From the NCBI GenBank assembly GCA_934045075.1, contig OW203747.1, positions 10,161,566 to 10,225,565 of the forward strand: a DNA stretch of 64,000 nt. Reading direction: 5' to 3'. The DNA is from Yponomeuta sedellus (Eukaryota > Arthropoda > Insecta > Lepidoptera > Yponomeutidae). Below are positions 43,011 through 53,412 of the stretch, one piece after another (within the stretch, counting starts at the first letter, position 1; the number at the start of each line of letters is the position of its first letter). A program made the position numbers and the translations under genes. The notes below the pieces were generated by a model. That model was not told where the DNA came from and searched no databases. It worked only from the letters and a program-made list of their open reading frames with translations.

Positions 43011-44007
43011 TTAAATAAAACAGGGCGTTAGGATCTTTGTAAAAAGTTACTATATTTAAATTGACAACATTTCAAAATTGTATGGAGCTCTAATTCGAAA
43101 ACCATTTCGAGATTTGGCATTGTAAAGCACGGAAAAAATTATTTCAGTTTTTTCTGTGGTTGAATTTCCGAGAAAATGGTAAAAATACGCTTATGACGTC
43201 ACACCATGGCTCTCAGTGAACATGCCTGTGCCACGATAAAAAAAGTCAATTTCAAGATCTAACCTAAAAGATTACTTTGTGTGTATTTAGTAATTTTTCG
43301 ATACGAAATGATGGGCGATAATGTGACAACTTGGAAACCAATGAAACTGCAGTATTGCTTCGTGAACAGATTGAACAAAATTGAGTAGAGAGAAATAAAT
43401 TTTACACTACACAAAGTTTGTTTACGTTACGCAAGGCAAGCCACACAACATAAGTATCAGGGTTACCATACTTTATACTTACCATTATAAATAACCTTGA
43501 AAAAGTAGCTACAAAAGTAACAAACTGGCAGCAAAACACTCCGAACGCAGATAAAGGCTTTGCCAACACAAAGTGCATTTAAAAAAAGGAACAACTACAT
43601 ACATAAGGGATGATGAGTTGAACTAAGCTGATTTACTTGTTTAAAAGAAAAACATATTTGTAGATGTTAAAAAAATATAGAAACTTTTTTTTAACATGGC
43701 CCTGGCAATACTAGAATGACATTTAATTGTAACTATGTTTTTTTTAGGATATTAGGCAAAAGAAAACATATTGTGAGCCTCGTTGTTACGTCACTTCCGG
43801 TAAAAATATTTTAAACTTTAAAAATTATAAGAAAACGTGCGTGTTTCAGAAAATAAAAAAATATGGGTCGTTTTATTTTGTATCTAGTTTTCTTTAAGTC
43901 AATAAAATACGTATGCTAAAAAAATGAAATGTTGTCAATTGGCTGAAGAAAATATACTTTGACTTAGTATTTATTTGTATTGGCATGAAGAATGTAGAGA
44001 ACATGTA
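43011..44007. other. Unassigned AT-rich stretch
   Basis: No gene or repeat family recognised. Confidence 0.3.
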
Positions 44008-44202
44008 TTTACCAACGGAAGGTATAGGCCATACTCCACAGGGGCCAAGTCCGGATTGGTGGAGGCTTGCAACACTAGTAGCTGGTCTTACTGTCAGAAG
44101 TTTTCAAGCCGCCCTAAGTCCTCTGACTTGGCTTAACGACTGCCATCTATCGGCGGCAGCCGGCACCGACTGCTTAACGTGCCTTGCAAAGCACGGAAGC
44201 TT
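44008..44202 (-). mobile_element. 5S-SINE body, type b
   Basis: 'gtcttactgtcagaagtttt', 'ctgccatctatcggcggcag'; both ends truncated. Confidence 0.75.
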
Positions 44203-44634
44203 TATTCAATAGATAAATTATTTGTATTTGTAATAGTGAAATATCGAGTGTCTAGCATTATTGAATTTGACTCTGGTCAAACTCTCGAATGAAACACTCA
44301 CTCTACCGTCTGTAAAGTAACTTACTATAATATCTTCTCATACAAATTTCATGACTTCACAGTTTCAGGCAATTAAAAGTTGGGCGTGAAACCCCGGCCG
44401 CTTCCTTTGTTTGGGAAGGGATTTCTTCGGGAATAGTTGGTAATAATAGTCTTTGAGTGGAAAGTTAAGTTGTGCTTGGCAAGTTGGTAGGAAACACCAC
44501 AAAATGGGGTTAAAGGTGGGGTTACTGGCTAGGGCTGCGACTCCCAACCTGTACGGGTCACAAAAGAGTCCGATAAAAAAAATGTCTGTACAGTAAGGCA
44601 CTAAAAACGCAGAAATAATTTAAACGAATATGAC
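44203..44634. other. Unassigned stretch
   Basis: Nothing recognised; a 78-codon minus frame at 44365-44601 matches nothing known. Confidence 0.3.
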
Positions 44635-44768
44635 CTGTACATTCAAAATTCGTACATATCTAAGTATTGTAGAAGTCTACCTTGGAGTCGGTACCCAAAA
44701 TGTATCTGGAACTTGCCAAGATAATCTTCTACAATACCTAGATGTACACTAATTTCGAATTTACATAT
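44635..44768. mobile_element. Foldback element
   Basis: Arms of about 35-50 bp: 'cgtacatatctaagtattgt' against the reverse of 'acaatacctagatgtacact'. Confidence 0.6.
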
Positions 44769-44975
44769 AATAAAAAATAAAGATCGACTTCTGTAAACTA
44801 AGGCACTAGTGTTCAGAAGTCGGTTTTAATTTTAATATAAAAAAAAATCTTTTACGATTTTTAGTTAATAAATAATGTGAGTAATAGCTACGGGTGCATG
44901 TATTATATTATTTATCATGGGACTAATAACCACGACACTAAAATTGGTTATTGTGACTTAATATCTGGATTTATG

Positions 44976-45110
44976 ATAAGATAAGAATATTCTTTATTGT
45001 ACACACCAGAAAATAATTACATAGACAACAGTTACAAAAGAAGAGGTACAATTATTGGCGGCCTTATTGCCGATAGCAATTTCTTCCAGGCAACCTTAAA
45101 TCGGATTTAT
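44976..45110 (-). mobile_element. LINE tail (reference)
   Basis: Minus strand: 'ggttgcctggaagaaattgc', 'ggcaataaggccgccaat', 'gtgtacaataaagaatattc', then a TTATC end. Confidence 0.65.
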
Positions 45111-45261
45111 AGGTCTAACGGTATAATACAGCTAGGATTTATTGCGCTAATCGTCATCTGACCCTTAATTTTCTTAGTGTAGCATGTGATAATGAAACTT
45201 TACATTTTAATTACGGGTTTCTAGGTACAACCGTGTTCTAAATCTGGATGTTCTTGAGCTG

Positions 45262-45625
45262 GTCCTCATCAGTCTTCCATTTTTTTTTATATATTTATTT
45301 ACTGTAAACAATGCAAGATTACAATATCAATAGTTTGCCAAAGTGCTAATGCAGTTTATCGGCAAGCTCTTGGTAACAGTTCTTTTTATCTTACTAAATT
45401 AACATTATCTTCTACACAACTAAAATAATCGATAATAATATTTTATGTCTACAGACTACTTAACACAAAACGCTTAAGCATATTTTTAAATTGTGCTTTT
45501 CTGGGGTGCATATTACATAATTCATCTGGGAGGCTTTTGTAAATTGCGGGTACCAAACAATTACTTCGCCTAGATCCATAATAATTTGAGTATTTAGGGA
45601 TTGCAAATTTGACCTGTTTTCGCGT
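45262..45625 (-). pseudogene. L3-like LINE polymerase C-terminus, second family
   Basis: Minus strand 45449-45613 reads VKFAIPKYSNYYGSRRSNCL, then VPAIYKSLPDELCNMHPR and KAQFKNMLKRFVLSSL, ending at a TAG. This fits the last 55 residues of a jockey/CR1-like polymerase. The remainder (45262-45448) would be its 3' untranslated end. The upstream part is missing. Confidence 0.65.
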
Positions 45626-45834
45626 CTAAATCTTCAGCTCTAGAAATTTGTGAAGGTTAAGCAGCAATAACACTGGCTAACGATGCAAAACTAGTGACTT
45701 GTCTCACTCTCCGAAGTCTTCAGCCGCCCTAAGGCCTCCGACTTGGTTTATCGACTGCCATCCATCGACGGCAGCCGCCAGACTTCCAAATCTTCGGCTC
45801 TAGAAATTTGTGAAGGTTTAGTAGCAAGAACACT
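45626..45834. repeat. 48-bp direct repeats around a 5S-SINE scrap
   Basis: 'aaatcttcagctctagaaat...aacact' (45628-45675) recurs with few changes at 45788-45835. Between them, 45684-45782 is a reverse type-b 5S-SINE body scrap. Confidence 0.7.
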
Positions 45835-45837
45835 CTT

Positions 45838-45961
45838 TAACGTAAAGGAAACCTGAGTGTTGGAACTGTACAAATACCTCAGCACATAAAATTGCCAATC
45901 CGCGGTGGGCACGCGTGATAATTAAGCTCATTCTTTCTGTGTCTGAGACAAGGCATGTGAC
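45838..45961 (+). mobile_element. SINE-D fragment
   Basis: 'aaaggaaacctgagtgttgg', 'gggcacgcgtgataattaag'. Confidence 0.6.
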
Positions 45962-45973
45962 TTTATTTTATTC

Positions 45974-46336
45974 GTATGATACCAACCCTTTGTATGTCCC
46001 CACTGCTGGGGCACGGGTCTCTTCCTGCATTGCAGGAAGGTATGCCATACTCCGCCACAGAATCCGGGTTGGTGGAGGCTTGTAAGATTGATTGATTGAT
46101 TAAACAAGACAGTAATCAAGCCACCCATAAGGGCTTTGATATGGCTTAACGACTGCCATTATATGAAAGCCGGCACCAACTGCTCAACGTGCCTTGCGAA
46201 GCACTCAAGCGCTCGGAAAAAATGCCACTAGCGGTAGTCACGGGATGGTCACCCATCCAGCACCTGACCGCGCCTGCTGTTGCTTAACCCTAGTGATTGA
46301 TTTCAATCACTCGGTCTCACTAGGCCACGAGCGCTT
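45974..46336 (-). mobile_element. 5S-SINE copy with small insert
   Basis: Full length except for a TTGA-repeat insert near 46086-46108 that replaces part of the body. Confidence 0.85.
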
Positions 46337-46613
46337 CGTGTTTTATTCGTATTGTAACTCCAAATTAGTAGTGCTCCTTTACAAGTGTATGCTCTAAGCG
46401 CCTCTATTCTACTCGAGTCCGTAGCTGTTTGCGAAAAATGGTCGTTAGTACCCTTTCACCTTACAAACTTGAAACGTAGACCCTTGTTCGCGAGCGTGTG
46501 GGGGCCATCAATATTTCGTCACAGGTGTAATCTACGTTCATATTCCTGGTTGCCATGCAAACTAACTAAAGACAGAAGGATCGGACTTAATCGGTATTTC
46601 TTAGGGCTGATTT
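46337..46613. other. Unassigned stretch
   Basis: A 78-codon plus frame (46385-46621) matches nothing known. Confidence 0.3.
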
Positions 46614-46741
46614 TTCAATAGTCCGATAACTTTTATCTGAGGAATAAAATTGGCGGTTTGACATAATTTTCATACATGAGCTCTCAAACGGCCATTTTTA
46701 TTCCTCAAATAAAAGTTATCTGACTATTGAAAAATCAGCCC
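46614..46741. mobile_element. MITE-like foldback with TTA duplication
   Basis: 128 bp. Ends GGGCTGATTTTTCAATAGTC and complement, arms of about 50 bp, flanked by TTA at 46611-46613 and 46742-46744. A TTA target site and GGG ends suggest a PIF/Harbinger-type origin. Confidence 0.8.
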
Positions 46742-46768
46742 TTAATCGCTCGCGATGCTCTTTTTTTA

Positions 46769-47045
46769 TGTAGCCTATAAGTGTCCCGCTATAGGGCACA
46801 TGCCTTCTCCCGGAGAGAGTATGGGTTTAATTACCACGCGTGCCCACCGTGGATTGAATTTCAACCACTGAGGTATTTGAACACCTCAGACACTCAGGTT
46901 TCCTCGCGACTTTTTCCTTCACAGTTAGCGAGTGGTGCAGCTACTACAATTTCGAAAATGTACTTAGAAAACAAAATCATTGGTACATGCTCTCTGGGAA
47001 TCTAACCTGGGTCTCCAGCTTACGTGTCCACTGGGCTACCGTCTA
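46769..47045 (-). mobile_element. SINE-D copy, full length
   Basis: 'agtgtcccgctatagggcac', 'cacctcagacactcaggttt', and the tRNA-like head at 46990-47045. Confidence 0.65.
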
Positions 47046-47117
47046 CTTACACATATTTAATACAAATAAATAAATTAATATATTAAACGGGTCTGATCGC
47101 TATTATTTATTGGCTAA

Positions 47118-47262
47118 AACGTAGATAGATAGATAGATAGAGAACACTTTATTGCACAACCACAAAAATATTACAACCATGATTCTTAAATCTAAGTAAT
47201 GTTATACAATTGGCGGTCTTATCGCTAAGAGCGACCTCTTCCAGCAATCTTTGTTAAACGTA
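47118..47262 (-). mobile_element. LINE tail with (GATA)n
   Basis: (ATAG)n at 47121-47141, then 'aacactttattgcacaacc', 'caattggcggtcttatcgct'. Confidence 0.65.
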
Positions 47263-47274
47263 GTTACTTTACTT

Positions 47275-47400
47275 TATTTCCCGACGTTTCGGCAATCTTG
47301 CAGTTGCCGTGGTCAAGGGTAGACTAAAGTGGCTAGTATAGTCGATTATTGCAGTGAGGGCAGTCGGTCAGTCGGTCTACCCTAAAGGTGTGTGGGTATG
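47275..47400. repeat. Dispersed repeat with ACGTTTCGG motif
   Basis: 'cccgacgtttcggcaatctt' and 'gttgccgtggtcaagggtag'. Related motif to 16740-16800 and 23040-23080. Confidence 0.5.
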
Positions 47401-47754
47401 TGTATATGTGTGTATGTATTTTTCATGAGTTTTTATTCCTTATATAAAAGTTGAACTGTAATAATGTAAAATAAAAGAAAGTAATGGCAGCTTTTAAGTA
47501 ATAAAAAAGTTACATGTGGTCTCCTTAATAGCGTAGGTTTCAATTTTATTGCAGATTTGTTATAATAGCCGTTTTGTTAGATTTGTATCAAAAAAGAATA
47601 TATTCCGTTTCATATTTAAATCATATCTACTATAAAATATATTTTTAATAAGGAAGGTATGGAGGTGATTATTACGAGAAAAAAACATCGTAATATTTGT
47701 TAGTTTTTCAACTATAAAAAAGTTTCCCTCGAGCACCCAATACTACGCTCGTGG
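47401..47754. other. Unassigned AT-rich stretch
   Basis: TGTG-rich at 47395-47425. Nothing else recognised. Confidence 0.3.
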
Positions 47755-48130
47755 CTACGAGCGAAGCGCTCGTGGCCTAGGCGAACCGAGTGATTGGAAT
47801 CAATCACTTGGTTAAGCAACAACAGGCGCGGTCAGGTACGGGATGGGTGAGCGTCCCGCGACTACCGCTAGTGGCATTTTTCCGAGCGCTTCCGTGCTTC
47901 GCAAGGCACGTTAAGCCGTTGGTGCCGGCTGTCATATAATGGCAGTCGTTAAGCCATGTCAGAGGCCTTATGGGCGGCTTGATAACTTCTGACAGTAAGG
48001 CCCGCCACTGTCTTACAATCCTCCACCAACCCGGACTTGGCCCCCGTGGTGGAGTATGGCCTAACCTTCCTGCCATGCAGGAAGAGACCCGTGCCCCAGC
48101 AGTGGGGACATTTTAGGGTTGATAACGATA
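47755..48130 (+). mobile_element. 5S-SINE copy, full length (type-a reference)
   Basis: Layout: 'gcgctcgtggcctaggcgaa' start; 5S-like head with GTTAAGCAAC and GGATGGGTGA; body 'cacgttaagccgttggtgcc'; 3' part 'ctccaccaacccggacttgg', 'cccagcagtggggaca'; end 'agggttgataacgat'. About 370 bp. The 5S match covers the A-box to C-box internal promoter, which fits pol III transcription. Confidence 0.85.
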
Positions 48131-48539
48131 ACCCAATACTACTAGTCCACCCTTGCTTCATGCCACAGAGAGCTAAACATCTATCTCTTCTTGATCTGTG
48201 CCCTCGACGACATGTGTGAGGGGTTCCCGAACTGAATATTTCATTTTTCATGTCGCTTTAGTCGAGAATTTATGGACGTGGAATTCGGCATTGAGAACGG
48301 AGAGATTTTTAAACATTTTTTTTTTTTGTTAGTTTAAAATTTTATGCATCGCCGCCTTTTTGGTGGCGCGACAAGCGGCCAGTGTTTGTAGAAGTGGCGG
48401 CAAAGTTTTTTTTTAATATGCTTGCCTGCCTGAGTGCTTGCGCCATACCCGTAGTTGCTCGTTTTAAATGTCAAAAAATAAAAATAGGTTGCTATTTGTT
48501 TTCAAGTCTTTTATGTAATTTCTCCTTTTGCAATCTTTC
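48131..48539. other. Unassigned stretch
   Basis: Nothing recognised. Confidence 0.3.
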
Positions 48540-48672
48540 CAATATAAGATTGCGTGGAAGAAATTACTAGCCGCAATAAGGCCGCCAATGGTACCTCTTC
48601 TTTTGTAACTATTGTCTCTGTAATTATTTTTCGGTGTGTACAATGAAGAATATTCTTATCTTGTCTTATCTA
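48540..48672 (+). mobile_element. LINE tail
   Basis: 'gattgcgtggaagaaattac', 'gcaataaggccgccaatggt', 'gtacaatgaagaatattct', TTATC repeats. Confidence 0.65.
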
Positions 48673-48785
48673 TTTTTAGGACTTTCTAAAAATACTTTTG
48701 TGGATCCTGGGTTCCAAAAATATTTGTCACAGTCTTAGAGTTTTTTTTACACCTTGTAAGTCTTCCTTGTATGTATGATTGTATG

Positions 48786-49122
48786 ATATCAACCCTTGTT
48801 TGTCTCCACTGCTGGGGCACGGGTCTCTACCTGCGTTGCAGGAAGGTTAGGTCATATACTCCACCACAGGGACCAAGTCCGGGTTGGTAGAGGATTGTAA
48901 GACGCCCATAACGCATCTGACATGGCTTATCGACTACCATTACATAACAGCCGGCACCAACGACTCAACGTGCCTTGCGAGGCACCGAAGCGCTCGGTAA
49001 AACGCTACTAGCGTTAGTCACGGGGCTGTCACCCATCCTGCAACTTACCGCGCCTGTTGTTGCTTAACTCAATTGATTGATTCCAATCACTCGGTTCCAC
49101 TAGGCTACGAGCGTTACGAGCT
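48786..49122 (-). mobile_element. 5S-SINE copy with internal deletion
   Basis: From 'atcaacccttgtttgtctcc' to 'aggctacgagcg'; about 35 bp missing after 'gaggattgtaagac'. Confidence 0.8.
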
Positions 49123-49387
49123 AGGTCGCAAGGTTATTTTTATTATTATATTATCCTGTTGCAGCACCACAGTGCAGGTGTAACTTGTTACACCGTATAA
49201 GCGCCTAATCCCGTCTCCGATGGCTAACGAACGCCGTTGTTATTCGAGCAATTATTTACAGACTTGATCCTTTGCTAACCCGCTGGAGCCCTGAACAGGG
49301 TACACAAGACTGGGTATGCATAGAGTATTAACTTGTCATTCCTTTGGGATAGGCCGAGTAACTTGATAATAGTATAGGTGCTGGGAA
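49123..49387. other. Unassigned stretch
   Basis: Nothing recognised. Confidence 0.3.
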
Positions 49388-49560
49388 AAAACATAACATT
49401 ACATAACCTCACGCCTGTATTCCAGAGGGGTAGGCAGAGTGCCACTTGTCACGATCCTGAAAGATCACCTTCGCTTCATCAACGTTCATTGGTCGTTGCA
49501 TGCACGCACGCCGGTTCCGTATACTTTTTATCTTTCCCTTTCCTAATACATCCCCTATTT
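49388..49560 (-). mobile_element. L2-like LINE 3' end
   Basis: 'cctcacgcctgtattccaga', 'gatcaccttcgcttcatcaa', 'gcatgcacgcacgccggttc'. Confidence 0.65.
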
Positions 49561-49993
49561 GGTGCTGGGAATGACCTATTATCAAACGGAGGATATTCTC
49601 ACAATTATATCCTGAGTCCTGTTATAATACTATAATATTGTATAATATTTAATTGTATTGTATTATATTCTATTGTATTGTATTTATTATTGTATTACGC
49701 TACACCACCACTCTACAATCTTGTTGCATGTTTTAAAATAATGTTTATTATGGCATTCAATTTTGTTAATAAGTCTGCCTTACCATTACGAAATAATTAA
49801 ATTGTAAATGTATTTCTGGTATCCAACGATGAAAGCATTTGCAAGCAAGAAAGCATTGAATTTGGGAAAGCTTACTACATTTTAAAATATCGGTCAAGGG
49901 ACTCACGCTCCGTGGGATGCGTAGAATTTTATTGATAGGTAAGTACTTTTCGCACTTCAGTGATTCAAGATACTCATGAATGGTTATATATAA
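49561..49993. other. Unassigned stretch with TTGTA-rich run
   Basis: 49620-49690 is a degenerate TATTG repeat; the rest is not recognised. Confidence 0.3.
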
Positions 49994-50071
49994 CGACATC
50001 TGCCTACCATGCGAGAGGTCACGGGTTCGAATTCCGGCTGGAAACAAAAAAATCCCTCAGGTCTTGAATGT
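49994..50071 (+). mobile_element. SINE-A head, 5' truncated
   Basis: 'catctgcctaccatgcgaga', B box GGGTTCGAATTCCGG, 'caggtcttgaatg'. Confidence 0.65.
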
Positions 50072-50087
50072 CATATAGGTATTAAGC

Positions 50088-50189
50088 TTGCCTGAATCGC
50101 GGTTCAAAAAATATGTTAAGCACACTTTGTGCCAAAAGGGCTACTATAACATAGAGGATTATTTAGATGACAATGTGGTCTGGAATTAA
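50088..50189 (+). mobile_element. L3-like LINE C-terminal fragment
   Basis: Reads LPESRFKKYVKHTLCQKGYY and NIEDYLDDNVVWN before a TAA, matching the end of jockey-like polymerases (compare CYYKIEDFLND at 40830-40870). It follows the SINE-A head directly. Confidence 0.65.
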
Positions 50190-50704
50190 AGCCAGTGCTA
50201 TGTATGAGTTCTATGTTTTATAACAATTATGTAAAGTATGTTAATTAAGGACTGGTGAAAAGACTAAGTTTGGAGTTTTTTTGTCCATTTTTTCTCCTAA
50301 ATGATCTAGATTTTGAAATGGACACCTAGTTTGAATTGTAACGTTCATTAAGCCGCAGTTTCTGTGCTACTTTGAATAAAACCTTTTCATTTCATTTCAA
50401 TAATCACGATTTGACCCGTTTAATATTTAACTACGTTATTCAAGTATTTACTTAGTGAAATTCTCAATTCAGAGACCGGTCTTTAGTAAAAAAAAAGGCA
50501 ATACATGTGACACATACGCCTACGTTTCCCAGATAAATGTTGGGCAATGAATAAACGGTACGGTAACAATTCCACGCCTGATCGCCGCCTGCCACCATCC
50601 GTCTTCCCCCGGACATCGTCCAAGGTTCAGTTCCGGGCATGTCGCAAATATATTCGGGAGGGTTTCGGACTACGCTTGGACAAGGTATAAAGGTCCGTTC
50701 ATAT
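50190..50704. other. Unassigned stretch
   Basis: Probable LINE 3' flank up to about 50400 (AATAAAAC, then 'cttttcatttcatttcaat'). The rest is not recognised. Confidence 0.3.
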
Positions 50705-50972
50705 TCGCTTGCGCTTCCGCGCTTCGTAAGGCACACTAAGCAGTTGGTGCCGGGCGTCATGTAATGGCTGTCGCGAAGTCATGTCAGAGGCCTTATGGGC
50801 GACTGATAGCTCCTGATAGTACGAACTGCCACTGTTTTACAATCCTCCACCAACCTTGCTTGGCCCCCGTAGTGGAGTATGTCCTCAGCTTCCTGCGATG
50901 CGGGAAGAGACCTGTGCCCCAGTAGTAGGGACCTAACTCAGATCGTCTATGACATACAAAGGGTTGATATCC
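50705..50972 (+). mobile_element. 5S-SINE copy, head missing
   Basis: Body from 'gcttccgcgcttcgtaaggc', ending 'acatacaaagggttgatatcc', with a 20-bp insert near the 3' end. Confidence 0.8.
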
Positions 50973-51064
50973 ATTCATAATTCAAACATAAATGCCCAAT
51001 TATACCTGTATACGCGCTATATGCGTGCTGCATTTGTAATTACAGAATAAAAAGAAATTAACGA

Positions 51065-51258
51065 CTAAGTGACACAAACCGGGGGGTGGGCAGCAGCGCC
51101 TCCTGCAGTACAATTCCATCAAACTGCGATCCCCAACCCGCATGCCTAGCGTGGGGATTATGGGCACTACCCCCCAATGTTGGCAATACCTTGCGCTATG
51201 GCGCTCATTAGGGGAGGGCTATGTCCAGCAGTGGACTAATATAGTCTGAAGAAGAAGA
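51065..51258 (+). mobile_element. L1-like LINE 3' end
   Basis: 'gggtgggcagcagcgcctcc', 'ggctatgtccagcagtggac', (GAA)n tail. Same family as 29054-29265. Confidence 0.75.
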
Positions 51259-51723
51259 ATAAAAAGAAATTATGTGCCATTTACTGTCGTCGAGTACGAG
51301 TGGTCTTTTAGTATAATCGAGTCATGGTCGAGATATTAATTTGTTATCCAGCCATCTAAGAATGGCTAGATAGCCATAAACAATTATGTAATAAAGTAAT
51401 TTCGCTAAGTATTGTACAGTCATTACACGAGTTAATTGCAATATACTGAGTAATTAAACATCGTACATAACTACGACGTACTAGTTTACGGCAAAATGAA
51501 GCTTGTACCAATTTCGAGGAAATAAGGCGAAGGCTATTGAGAAATGCTGAATTGAAATACGCTATTGGCAGGGAAAGAAAATTGTTACATGTCGAATTGA
51601 AAAGTAAACGTTACTGAATTTCGCAGAAATCATTTTATTTAATTTCATTTCGATTTGGTGAAATGTTTTTTTTTAAAGAAATATTAATGAAGAAATAAAT
51701 GTTTTGTTCAATGAGCCGTGAAC
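51259..51723. other. Unassigned stretch
   Basis: Nothing recognised. Confidence 0.3.
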
Positions 51724-51862
51724 GGCATGGGTGGATTTTTTTGCCTCTAAATAGGCTTTTAAAATTGTCCTTAGCACGGGTTAGTGCGTTAAAAAAAATA
51801 TAATCATGTGAATATATCATTCCGATGTAAAACCTAACTGCAAAGTAGGTAATCGGGGCCCC
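51724..51862 (+). mobile_element. SINE-C 3' end joined to a second unit
   Basis: 'gcctctaaataggcttttaa', 'cttagcacgggttagtgcg', an A-rich run, then the upstream end of another unit ('catgtgaatatatcattcc'), as inside the 58-kb multimer. Confidence 0.6.
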
Positions 51863-52249
51863 AACATACCCTCGCAATGGGTATTGTCCTTAAAACTTAA
51901 GTTGAGCTTTATAGTTTTTTTTGGAGAACATAGGTAATTTTGAAAACTTTGTGATTTAACAGGACTTTTCTCACAGAGAGAGAGAGAGAGTTTGAGCCTA
52001 ATTACTGACTTTACTTTTATCCCGTGTACCCGTGTATCCCATAGGGGTAGGCAGAGATCAGCGACTAGCACTAGGATTAGGATTTTGTTAGCATTTGTAA
52101 CTATTTCGATATTTATGACAATACCATCTGTGTGGTAGGCCAGTGTTCCGCAAATTGTGCGCCGCGGCACAGTGGTGTGCCGAAGAAGTTTTTTGCTAAA
52201 AACATGGTTTATTAGATGAAATGCCATGTTTTCAGCCTTGGTTTAGGTA
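51863..52249. other. Mostly unassigned; L2-like scrap
   Basis: 52015-52080 resembles a reverse L2-like 3' end ('cccataggggtaggcagaga'). 52140-52190 has 'agtgttccgcaaattgtgcg', which may be a hAT-type remnant. Confidence 0.3.
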
Positions 52250-52605
52250 TATAGATAGATAGAGAACACTTTATTGTATATAAACTAGCTGACCCAGCAA
52301 AGTTAGTACGGCCTAACAGTCGATTCTTTAAAAAAAATTCTGTCCATAAGAGCCATCCTCGTACTTCAAGGAATATTAAAAAAAAGAATTAGCGAAATCG
52401 CTTCAGCTGCTCTCGAGATTTGCGCTTACCAACACATTCACAAATATATTTCTTAACCTAAGAGTACAGTCGGGGGTATTTAAACTGAAAATTATTTCTG
52501 AGCCCGCACGTGAGTCCCTTACGCCGCTTGGCAAATCCTTTCACCACGATAGCTTGCCACGCTCAGAAGAAAAAGAGATTTCTCCTAGACAACCTTGGGA
52601 TGGAT
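52250..52605 (-). mobile_element. LINE tail interrupted by another repeat
   Basis: 52255-52285 ('agagaacactttattgtata') and 52441-52605 ('cttaacctaagagtacagtc', 'gacaaccttgggatgga') fit one LINE tail. Between them lies 'gagccatcctcgtacttcaa' ... 'cttaccaacacattcac', a widespread insect repeat whose class I cannot name. Confidence 0.5.
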
Positions 52606-52616
52606 ATAGATACTAA

Positions 52617-52754
52617 CCCCCTTATTCATAACAGTCTGCTAACTTAAAGCATAGCTATTTCTCACTCTGTCCTCTTCTATTGACCTAAGTCAGAATGAAA
52701 GAGAACACTCTTTAGCAGGTGTTTTAAGTTAGCGGACCATTATGAATATGGGGG
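52617..52754. mobile_element. MITE-like foldback with TAA duplication
   Basis: 138 bp, ends CCCCCTTATTCATAA and complement, inner arms 'gctaacttaaa'; flanked by TAA (52614-52616, 52755-52757). Confidence 0.8.
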
Positions 52755-52807
52755 TAAAAATATAGGGCTTTTATTGAGAGTTTTCGGTGACACTTTCTTG
52801 CTAGAAA

Positions 52808-53068
52808 TTCTTCTTCTTCTTCGTCTTCTCCAGGCTATATTTAGTCCACTGCTAGGCATAGCCCTTCCTTAATAAGCGCCATAGCGCCCTGTCTTCAGCT
52901 TGCCGCATCCAGCATCTGCCGGCAGTTTTTCGCAGGTCGTCATCTCACCTGGTCGGAGGGCGTCCTACACTACGTTTGCCGAGTCGCGGTCTCCACTCAA
53001 GAACACGTTTACTCCGACGGTTGTCGGTTCTTCGCGAGATATGGCCAGCCCACTGCCACTTCAACTAG
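52808..53068 (-). mobile_element. L1-like LINE C-terminus and 3' end
   Basis: Reverse (GAA)n tail at 52808-52828, 'tagtccactgctaggcatag', then the WAGHISRR and GCRMRQ-type region in reverse. 5' truncated at 53068. Confidence 0.75.
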
Positions 53069-53183
53069 GAATATATGCTAGGACATATGTTTTTTTCTGA
53101 GAATACAAAATTGTATTTATTTACGAAATGTAGTAAAAAAAGTGGTGCACCAACCTCTGACATTTCCCAATTTTAACTGTACT

Positions 53184-53412
53184 TCTACAGGCTATATTAG
53201 TCCACTGCTGGACATAGCCCTCCCCTAATGAGCGCCATGGCGCAAAGTTGTGCCATCATTGGGGGGTAATGCCCATAATCCCCCCTCTGGGCATGCGGGT
53301 TGGGGATTGCAATTTGCTGGAATTGTACTGCAGGGGGCGCTGCTGCCCACCCCCGGGTTTGTGTCCCTTAGTCGCCTTTTACGACACCCGCGGGAAGAAT
53401 TTAGGTGACTGG
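53184..53412 (-). mobile_element. L1-like LINE 3' end
   Basis: 'tagtccactgctggacatag' to 'cgacacccgcgggaagaatt', as at 9557-9835. Confidence 0.75.
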
